NCBI GenBank assembly: GCA_016703105.1
Contig: JADJCS010000003.1
Coordinates: 1-16,509 of the forward strand
DNA from: Flavobacteriales bacterium
Lineage (GTDB): Bacteria > Bacteroidota > Bacteroidia > Flavobacteriales_F > PHOS-HE28
DNA: 16,509 bases
Direction of reading: 5' to 3'
In this document: piece after piece, positions 9,402-16,509 of the stretch
How positions within the stretch are numbered: the first letter of the stretch is position 1
Layout: every line of letters starts with the position of its first letter
Notes under the pieces: model-generated
Seen by the model: the letters and a program-made list of their open reading frames with translations, nothing else
The model's database searches: none
Told to the model about the DNA's origin: nothing
Position numbers and translations under genes: made by a program

Positions 9402-10466
9402 ATGCTGCTCCCTCGCGCGCTCGCAATACTTACTACGTGTATTTTTCTCGGTGGCTGCAGCACCGATCTGGAGGTGACAGCGCCCTACCAGGACATTACC
9501 GTCGTGTACGGCCCGATCTCCAAAACGCGAACGACGGTGTGAACGAACAGACACGCCATTACCTAAGATCAACAAAGCCTTCCTGGGCGATGGCGACGCA
9601 CTGGTGTACGCCTTGGTGCCTGATAGTTCCGAATACACGGACGAGTCCCTTCCGCAGCAAAGATCGGTACGTGGAGGACATTGACAACGGCGCACAGTAC
9701 CCTCGATCGATACGTTGATGCCGCGTGACCCAGGCATCTTCAATTCGCCCCTGCACAAGATACTTCCTTCGACGCGTCGCTTGACCAGGACCACTCCTGC
9801 CAAAGTGGTCGTTCGGGTGAAGGGAAGCACGATCGAAGCGACCACACCCGTAGTCAACAAATATCTCCTACGTCTCTGGGTTCCTTTCGAGAACGGCACT
9901 AACAGGCTGAATCTTTCCAGGGCGGTGAGTACAAGGCGTGATCGATATGAAGTACCGCAGCGGCGCCGACGGCAAGCGGTTCGACGTGTTCTTCCGGGTG
10001 CGCTACGCCGAGGACCGTGGCAACGGGGACATACGTGAGGAGAACTACCGGTAGCAAGATCGGCACCACTACGAGCAGTAGCGTTAGCGGGAACGAGGAA
10101 TTGCAACTTCCGGTGAACGGGCTCACGTTCTTCGAGACCTTGGTGGGTATGATGGAGAACGACGCTTCCATCAACCGCAGGATCTTCCGCGGGGCGGACA
10201 TAGAGTTCGAAGTCGCGGACATCGAACTGACCACGTACCTGCGATTGACCGAACCGATCAGCGGGATCGTGGAAGAACGCCCGGAATATACCAACATAAC
10301 CAATGGTTACGGTCTCTTCGCAAGCCGTCACTTCCAAACCTCCCGGAACATCCGTTTGGGCCCCGATACCTACGTGGAACTGGTGGAAGGTGCGCTGACC
10401 GCTGGACTCAACTTCTGTGTGGACCCCGCTCTTGGAGTGACCGATCCGGACGTCGTCTGCAACTGA
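9402..10466 (+). CDS. Lipoprotein of unrecognised family, frameshifted in its first half
   Basis: The ATG at 9402 opens MLLPRALAILTTCIFLGGC, a lipoprotein signal peptide with lipobox L16-G17-G18-C19, followed by STDLEVTAPYQDITVVYG. Readable parts in other frames are KINKAFLGDGDALVYALVPD and SSEYTDESL (about 9558-9650), MPRDPGIFNSPLHKI, VKGSTIEATTPVVN (about 9818-9860) and KRFDVFFRVRYAEDRGNGD (about 9975-10035). From about 10050 one clean frame runs to TGA at 10464-10466: NEELQLPVNGLTFFETLVGM, NRRIFRGADIEFEVADIELT, EERPEYTNITNGYGLFASRH and FCVDPALGVTDPDVVCN. The locus is 355 codons long. It is likely anchored in the envelope facing the periplasm or surface. I recognise no named domain; the shape resembles lipoproteins of unknown function found singly in Bacteroidota genomes. 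A consensus promoter precedes it. dnaK follows on the same strand after 130 bases. Confidence 0.75.
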
Positions 10467-10596
10467 CGATCTGTCGATCTGTCAGAGGTGCTCTACCCAA
10501 CATCGTTGCTTCCCTGACCGTAGCTGTCAGGATTCCGCCATTCCGGAGGTGATGGCATAGGCCTTGACAAGGGCGGGGCCGAACGAACCCAATAGC

Positions 10597-12505
10597 ATGA
10601 GCAAGATCATCGGTATCGACCTGGGAACCACCAACAGTTGTGTCGCCGTAATGGAGGGCAACGAACCGGTGGTCATCGCCAACAGCGAAGGCAAGCGCAC
10701 CACCCCGAGCGTAGTGGCTTTCGTGGAAGGTGGCGAACGGAAAGTGGGCGACCCGGCCAAGCGGCAGGCGATCACGAACCCCACCAACACCATCTTCTCC
10801 ATCAAACGCTTCATGGGCAATACCTATGAGGAGGATGCGAAGGAGATCGCACGGGTCCCCTACAAAGTGGTGCGCGGCGGGAACAGCATGCCTCGTGTGG
10901 CCATTGGCGACCGCGAGTTCACCCCGCAGGAGCATCAGCGCCACGATCCCGCAGAAGATGAAAAAACCGCCGAGGATTACCTCGGCACCACGGTGACCGA
11001 AGCGGCGATCACCGTGCCGGCCTACTTCAACGATGCGCAACGACAGGCCACCAGCGAGGCTGGCGAGACGTCCGGTTTGAAAGTGCGTTTGATCATCAAC
11101 GAGCCTACTGCGGCAGCCCTCGCCTACGGTCTGGATAAGAAACACAAGGACCAGAAGATCGTGGTGTTCGACTGCGGTGGCGGTACCCACGATGTCAGCG
11201 TGCTCGAACTGGGCGATGGCGTGTTCGAGGTGAAAAGCACCGACGGCGATACGCACCTCGGCGGCGATGACTTCGACCAAGTGATCATCGACTGGCTGGC
11301 GGACGAGTTCAAGAACGACGAAGGGTTGGACCTGCGCAAGGACCCCATGGCGCTGCAGCGCTTGAAAGACGCTGCCGAGAAGGCCAAGATCGAACTCAGT
11401 TCCACCACGAGCAGTGAGATCAACCTTCCTACATCATGCCGGTGAACGGCATTCCGAAGCACTGGTGCGCAGCCTAACACGGGCCAAGTTCGAGCAACTC
11501 GCGGACAGCCTGATCAAACGCACTATCGCGCCTTGCGAAAGCGCGTTGAAGAACGCCGGTCTCAAGATCGCGGACATCGATGAAGTGATCCTGGTGGGTG
11601 GCAGTACCCGCATCCCGGCGGTCCAGGAAGCCGTGAAGAAGTTCTTCGGCGGAAAAGAACCCAGCAAAGGAGTGAACCCGGACGAGGTGGTGGCCGTAGG
11701 CGCTGCCATCCAAGGTGGTGTGCTCACCGGCGAGGTGAAGGACGTGCTGTTGCTGGATGTGACACCACTGAGCCTGGGCATCGAGACCATGGGCGGTGTG
11801 ATGACCAAATTGATCGAGGCCAACACTACGATACCCACCAAGAAGAGCGAGACCTTCAGCACGGCCAGCGACAGTCAGCCCAGTGTGGAGATCCATGTGC
11901 TGCAAGGCGAACGCCCTATGGCCAACGGGAACCGCACCATCGGCCGCTTCCACCTGGACGGGATTCCACCCGCCCCGCGCGGAACGCCACAGATCGAAGT
12001 GACCTTCGACATCGACGCCAACGGCATTCTCCATGTGGGGGCGAAGGACAAGGCCACCGGTAAGGAACAGAGCATCCGGATCGAGGCGAGCAGCGGCCTC
12101 AGCAAGGACGATATCGAGAAGATGCGCAAGGAGGCGGAGGCCAACGCGGATGCCGACAAACAAGCGCGTGAGATGGCCGATAAGCTCAACGCAGCGGACA
12201 GCCTGATCTTCCAGACCGAAAAGCAGCTCGGCGAGTTCGGGGACAAGATCCCTGCGGACAAGAAGAAACCGATCGAAGACGCGCTCGGGCGGCTCAAGGA
12301 CGCGCATAAAGCGCAGGACCTCGTGGCCGTGGAGAAGATGATGGGCGAATTGAACGCGGTGTTCCAAGCCGCCAGTCAGGAGATGTACGCCGCAGCGCAA
12401 CAAGCCCAGGCCAACGACGGTGCCCAGCAGAATACCGCCAACACCGGTACCGATAGCGAAGTGACCGATGTGGACTTCGAAGAGGTGAAGGACGAAAAGA
12501 AGTAG
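10597..12505 (+). CDS. dnaK: Molecular chaperone DnaK (Hsp70), small number of frameshifts
   Basis: DnaK is the ATP-driven cytoplasmic Hsp70 chaperone that works with DnaJ and GrpE. ATG 10597 gives MSKIIGIDLGTTNSCVAVME, the canonical phosphate-binding start. The ATPase domain continues with TTPSVVAFVEGGERKVGDPA, AKRQAITNPTNTIFSIKRFM, VPAYFNDAQRQAT, INEPTAAALAYGLDKKHKD and TDGDTHLGGDDFDQVIIDWL. After a break near 11428-11465 it resumes: LTRAKFEQLADSLI, DEVILVGGSTRIPAVQEAVK, EPSKGVNPDEVVAVGAAIQG. The substrate-binding domain has LLLDVTPLSLGIETMGG, VEIHVLQGERPMA and IGRFHLDGIPPAPRG. The acidic tail ends DVDFEEVKDEKK. Restoring two lost bases gives about 636 residues, the normal length. Oddities: two single-base deletions near 11428 and 11462 split the frame, a compensating insertion/deletion pair alters residues encoded at 10933-10966, and the conserved D-L-G-G-G-T-F-D motif reads DCGGGTHD. 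No dnaJ or grpE is adjacent. No clear promoter box is seen in 10467-10596. Confidence 0.97.
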
Positions 12506-12546
12506 GACGGCCGCATCACCGGCAGCCGGTCCGCAGGCAAGGAATA

Positions 12547-12580
12547 GCGAAAGCCCCGTTCGATGGAACGGGGCTTTCGC
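12547..12580. terminator. Bidirectional hairpin between dnaK and the MORN-repeat gene
   Basis: GCGAAAGCCCCGTTC at 12547-12561 pairs perfectly with GAACGGGGCTTTCGC at 12566-12580 around a four-base GATG loop, a 15-bp stem. It lies 41 bases after the dnaK stop and 20 bases past the stop of the convergent gene, so it can serve both. There is no long T run on either side, so efficiency as an intrinsic terminator is inferred from stem strength and position. Confidence 0.75.
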
Positions 12581-12600
12581 GTTCTGTTGTGGCGACCTTT

Positions 12601-13384
12601 CTACTTCGCGCTGCCCATGTCCTGCGGGCTCGTGGTGCTCGCATGCACTTTACCGTCCACGTATTCTTCACCGCCAACGCTCCGGCCCTCCGCATCGAAG
12701 TATGCCCAACTACCCACGCGTTGCGTATCCATGCGCTGGGCGTTGTACCGGGCGCGGCCCTCGGAGCGGAGCCTGCCGTTCGGGTGGTACTCGCGCAAAA
12801 GGAACTCGCTGTGCTTGCGATCCACCAGTTCCATGGTGCTTATGGGCTTCCCATCCGGGGCGTGGATGTTCATGCGTTCGTAATAGGCCCCGCTCCGGTG
12901 TTTCTGTTCCTCATAGCGTAGCTGCCCGTTCCTGTAGTGGTCCGCGTAGCCCAAGGCAACGCCGTCCACATAGCGGGTCTCGGAGGAAAGAGCCCCGTTC
13001 GCGTGGTAGGTACGGAGCACACAGCGCACATTATCAAAGAGCCTTGAAGTCGCGTTCCAAGGTGCCGTCCGCGTGATAGTTCTTGTAGAGGACGAGACGC
13101 CCGGCATCGTAGTACCCGCGGTGCTTGAGGGCTCCTGCCGGATGGTGGTCCTCCACCCAACCGATACAAGGAAATCCGTTACAGTGGCGTACGGAATCAC
13201 CACCGAGCAACGCACTGTACCGCTCGTACCCGGCGATCGTCGCCGTAGGATCTTCCAGGAGCGCAGTGTCGATCACGAAGTCGTCCGCTGCGAGAAGTCC
13301 GTCGTCATCCTGGCCGTAGCTCCCCATGGCGAAAGCCAGGGTGACCAGGACCAGGTAACGGCATGGTAGGGCTTGTAGGCGCAT
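12601..13384 (-). CDS. Exported MORN-repeat protein (YwqK-like), one frameshift
   Basis: The ATG at 13382-13384 gives MRLQALPCRYLVLVTLAFAM and then GSYGQ, a signal peptide with likely cleavage after the Q or just before it, so the protein is exported. The mature part carries MORN-2-type repeats: HHPAGALKHRGYYDAGRL, YHADGTLERDFK, then after the break YHANGALSSETRYVDGVALG, HYRNGQLRYEEQK and YHPNGRLRSEGRA. It ends GSWAYFDAEGRSVGGEEYVD, GKVHASTTSPQDMGSAK and TAG at 12601-12603. The locus is about 261 codons. One extra base near 13036-13050 splits it; all else is clean. These repeats are common in Bacteroidota exported proteins. Automated pipelines often call them 'YwqK family antitoxin', but nothing here supports a toxin-antitoxin role: there is no partner gene, and there is a signal peptide. 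Function unknown. Confidence 0.88.
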
Positions 13385-13682
13385 GGCGGTTGTACGTATA
13401 TCAAAGTGCTGGGGTTCAGGAGCGATCCGGACCCTTCGCCACGCGCACCATGCGAACCCGCGCGCCGCCTGGGCCGCGATCCCCATGGATGAGGTCGAAA
13501 AGCGGGACCCAGGGGCCAGCCGACTTCGAACCGCGCCCGTTCGCTCGGCTGCTCGGGTCGCCAAACCAGCTATCCGGGGAAGGCTACCGAACGAACACCT
13601 AACGCACTGTTGATAACTTGTCATCCACTTTCGCGAGGAGATCTCTCAATTTCGTTTCCCCCCCTTTCCAAAATCCATCGTC
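13385..13682. other. Divergent intergenic region, no gene recognised
   Basis: These 298 bases separate the divergent MORN-repeat gene and the large surface-protein gene. Open frames exist on both strands (for example 13383-13613 on plus), but their translations are arginine-, alanine- and proline-rich without any family signal and look like GC-driven chance frames. No exact TAnnTTTG box is present in either direction. GATAACTTG at about 13613-13621 is one base short of the consensus upstream of the 13683 start, so it could be a damaged promoter. No tRNA or other structured RNA is evident. Confidence 0.35.
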
Positions 13683-16509
13683 ATGAGTCCTTCCTACGCT
13701 CCCTCCATCAGGATCCCATCCGCACGCTCCACCGTGCGATCCAGGTTCCTCGCGATCATGTCGCTGATCGTTCTGACCGGTTTTCTGGTTCCGATCGGTC
13801 TGATCGGCCAGACCGTTACCTCGAACGGTACACTCTCTTACAATGGTGGCAATGGTGTGGGGGCCGGTGGGGGTATTACGTTCACTGTGGAGAACCTCTC
13901 AGGCGGGGATATCCTGATCACGGATCTCGAGGCATACTGGCAGACCGGCCAGAACGGGGTGATCCCCACGTTGCGGGTCAGGAATGTGGGTGCAAGTGGT
14001 ACTTATACTCCTTTCGTTGCGGGCGATTGGACGACTATCGCGGTCGGTTCGGCGGTCGCCGTTCCTGCGAACGGTTACTACCCAACGTTAGCCGGGATGA
14101 CTTATTTGTTGCCCAACGGCACCGCAAAGCAGTTCATGCTGGAAGGCAGCAATGGTATTCGGTACAGCGGCACCGGTACTGCGATCACCCCGAACTCCTT
14201 CACCACTGCCGGCGTGACCATTTACAATGGTGATTTTCAGATCGCCGGTCTGAATGTCGGGTACGGTGGCCTCGTTTCAGGCACGGGGAATACCCCTCGT
14301 TATTTCACAGGGGGGATCACCTTTATGCCCGCCGCCGCTTGCGTCGGAACGCCTACAGCGGGTTCGTCTCCGGCAGTCCGCAAGTGTGTACCGGTGGTTC
14401 CACAACATTGGCTTCACAGGTAGCTCGACCGGCACGGGCATCACGCGCAACTGGTTCTCGAGTTTGGTTTCTGGTGGTCCTTACTCCACACCCATAGGCT
14501 CCGGGTTCTCCGTGAACAGTGGCGCGATCACCGCCAACACCTACTTCGTGTGCGTGGTCACTTGCACTGAGCCGGGCGGCGGAACCGCCACGACGAGCGA
14601 ATTCCTTGTCTCACCCGTCGGGGCGAGCGCGGGAGGTACCTACACGATCAACAACACACTGCCCACGGGTGGGAGCAACTTCAACAATTTCACCGATGCG
14701 ATCAATACGCTGAACGGCCTGGGACTGTGCGGTGCGTTCACCGGACCGTGGGTGTTCAATGTGGTTGCAGGCCAGACCTTCAACGAGAACCCGCCACAGA
14801 TCACCGCCTCCGGTGATGCGGTGAACACGATCACCTTCCAACGTTCAGGTGTTGGCGCCAACCCGGTGATCACGCCCACGGGAGGAGGGGGTACCACCGA
14901 TTTCGGACTGGGAATCCGCGGCGGCAATTACATCACTTTCGATGGCATCGACATCAATGGAGGCAACGGGGTGGAGTTCGGCTACTACATCGCCAATTCC
15001 AGTGCGACCGTCGCGTCCAACAACAATACCATCCGCAATTGCACCATCGCGCTGGACCGCACCAACACGAACAGCCGGGGCATTATGTGTACCAGCTCCA
15101 CTACCGGTGGTGGCTTCACGCCTACGGCGGCTTCCGGCAGCAACAGCAACAACGTCTTCTATAACTTCACGATCGAAGATGTCTACGCGGGCATTTTCGT
15201 CACTTCCGGTAGTGCGTCGTGGCCGGGCATCGGCAACATCGCTGGCACCACGGGCGGCGGAAATTCCACGATCGGTGCGGCGTATGTGGGGACGCCCCCA
15301 GGTGATCTTGGAGGAACGGCCACTGCGACCTGGGGCGTGCAGTTCCTGAACCAGGTCGATGCGCAGATCTTCGATATCACGGTTCAGAACATCATCGGAA
15401 CGGGCATCAATCGCGGTATCTGGTTCGGAGGCGCTGGAGGTAATTCGGTGGTGCATGGTAACCGTGTCCGTGGCGTCCGCAACACCAGCGGAACGGGAAC
15501 TTCCGCACAACGCGGTATCGACGTGGGTCAACTGACCACCGGCACCCACAGCTTGCGCGTCTACAACAACTTCGTGAGCGACATCACGGCGGCCCATGCG
15601 ACCACGGCTACGGCGACACGTGTGGTCCAAGGGATCTTCACCAGCAATGGAGCCGCTGGCATGACCTATGAGATCGACTTCAACAGTGTCGCGCTCGATG
15701 GGCTCGGCTCTTCCAGCGCGTCGAACGCCTGCCTGGAGTTCAGCAGCGCCACCAGCGTGAACATTGCCCGGAACAATGCCCTCGCGAATTTCACGGGAGC
15801 ACAGGCCGGTGCGGCGGTGCATTTCGCCATCCGCACCGCAGGGACCACGACGCTTGGCGCGGCTGGATCACTGAGCGACTACAACAACTTATACGTGGCC
15901 AATACCACCAACGGCTTCGTGGGCCAGACCGCGACTGTGAACCACCCGAACATCGCTGCATGGACAGCCGCCCTGTCGGGTACCCCCGGCACGGATGCGA
16001 ACTCCATCTCGGCCGATCCGATCTACGTGGACAATGCCCTCGACCTGCACGCAAGTGGCCCGGCCATGAACGGCACCGGGCTCCCCGGCGGACTCGCCTG
16101 GGTCACCGTGGATATTGATGGGGACGCACGGAACAACCCACCGGACATCGGTGGGGATGAGTTCACACCCGCGAGCTGCTTCCCTCCAACGGATGTCGCC
16201 GTGGTGCTCAATACGCCTTCCACCGCAACGATCACCTGGACCAATGTGGCCGCGCTCAACTATGATTGGGAAGTGCGCAGCAGCGGTGCTCCGGGGTCCG
16301 GACCTGCCGGGCTGGAGGACAGCGGCAACAACGTGCTGTCCGCTCCGGTGAACCTGACCGGCCTGCCCTCCGCGACGGTCTTCGCGGCCTATGTGCGCTC
16401 GAATTGCACCGGCCCCCTTACCAGCAACTGGTCATCGGCGTTCGCGTTCGAAACCCCCAATGTGGTCAGTACCTTCCCGGTCTGCGAGGATTTCGAGAGC
16501 GCAACACTG
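13683..16509 (+). CDS. Large secreted beta-helix/fibronectin protein, probable T9SS cargo, runs off right edge
   Basis: ATG 13683 is chosen because it includes the full basic region before a hydrophobic stretch (IMSLIVLTGFLVPIGLIGQT); ATG 13758 is an alternative that keeps the signal peptide. The mature start is about QTVTSNGTLSYNGGNGVG. First comes a beta-sandwich-like domain (FTVENLSGGDILITDLEAYW to YFTGGITFMPAAACVG), then an Ig-like module with GSPQVCTGGSTTL, TGSSTGTGITRNWFSS and ANTYFVCVVTCTEPGG. Next, from about 14620 to 16160, a right-handed parallel beta-helix-like region: NYITFDGIDINGGNGVEFGY, SNNNTIRNCTIALDRTNTN, and a close ADPIYVDNALDLHASGPAMN with DIDGDARNNPPDIGGDEF. A fibronectin type III-like domain follows (CFPPTDVAVVLNTPSTATIT to NWSSAFAFETP), and the window ends in FPVCEDFESATL. 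Two frame changes, near 14360 and 14405, move the reading through all three frames; from about 14413 the frame is open to the end. By family knowledge such proteins cross the outer membrane by T9SS, with a C-terminal sorting domain that would lie beyond the window. Confidence 0.9.

Noticed and set aside
9375..10337. A 320-codon open frame on the minus strand
   Set aside because: It lies opposite the 9402 lipoprotein, whose lipobox, promoter and clean C-terminal half are convincing. The minus translation is Arg/Ser-rich with no domain signal, as expected of a GC-driven shadow frame.
10564..10569. TTGACA as a -35 element for dnaK
   Set aside because: It lies only 27 bases before the ATG, has no TATAAT-like partner at 16-18 bases, and the window's other promoters use the Bacteroidota TAnnTTTG type.
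10408..12403. Long minus-strand open frames (10408-11280 and 11474-12403)
   Set aside because: Both are antisense to dnaK, a highly conserved gene with strong codon bias that commonly creates open antisense frames. The translations are rich in H, V, A, L and R with no recognisable family.
12601..13384. Toxin-antitoxin module
   Set aside because: MORN-repeat proteins are often labelled 'YwqK family antitoxin', but this one has a signal peptide and no toxin-like partner on either side.
14845..15822. A 325-codon minus-strand open frame
   Set aside because: It is the antisense of the beta-helix protein; the plus frame has coherent secreted-protein composition and domain order, and the minus one does not.
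1..16509. CRISPR array, insertion sequence, phage or defence system
   Set aside because: No regularly spaced repeats, terminal inverted repeats, transposase or integrase motifs, or nuclease-effector motifs were seen on either strand.

Overview
The window looks like chromosomal DNA of a GC-rich member of the Bacteroidota, probably Flavobacteriales-like. The evidence is two large surface proteins built like type IX secretion (T9SS) cargo, one ending in a gliding-motility-type C-terminal (CHU_C, type B) domain; the Bacteroidota -7 promoter box TAnnTTTG on both strands of one divergent intergenic region; and PriA, PanB, RluA and DnaK sequences that all read as this phylum's versions. I see no rRNA, tRNA, CRISPR array, insertion sequence or phage gene.

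Layout. 1-894 (-): start of a TerB-like/ABC-ATPase protein that runs off the left edge. 984-2341 (-): lipoprotein, possibly DUF4270. 2342-2796: nothing recognised. 2797-5185 (-): surface protein with choice-of-anchor L, Calx-beta-like, Ig/PKD-like and CHU_C domains. 5278-~7703 (+): priA, divergent from the surface protein. 7764-~8455 (-): RluA-family pseudouridine synthase. ~8459-9276 (-): panB, immediately upstream of the rluA-like gene and convergent with priA. 9402-10466 (+): unrecognised lipoprotein, divergent from panB with a promoter box facing each way. 10597-12505 (+): dnaK. 12547-12580: hairpin between convergent genes. 12601-13384 (-): exported MORN-repeat protein. 13683 to the right edge (+): large parallel-beta-helix/fibronectin surface protein, incomplete.

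The main feature of the window is sequence quality. Almost every gene, including essential ones (priA, dnaK), is cut by single-base insertions and deletions, several in homopolymers. In priA, panB, rluA and the choice-of-anchor gene the family sequence can be followed by hopping among the three frames of one strand. Damage is worst in about 1-9,300, moderate in 9,400-10,050, and light after 10,600; the last 2.1 kb is one uninterrupted frame. This fits an unpolished long-read contig with low coverage at the left better than real gene decay. Coordinates of broken genes therefore mark the reconstructed locus, not a single open frame.

Functionally the window mixes housekeeping genes (replication restart, pantothenate synthesis, RNA modification, chaperone) with envelope and secreted proteins. 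I found no convincing undescribed multi-gene system. The points most worth a second look are the TerB-ABC fusion, the two mosaic surface proteins, the divergent promoter pair and the hidden compensating frameshifts in dnaK.
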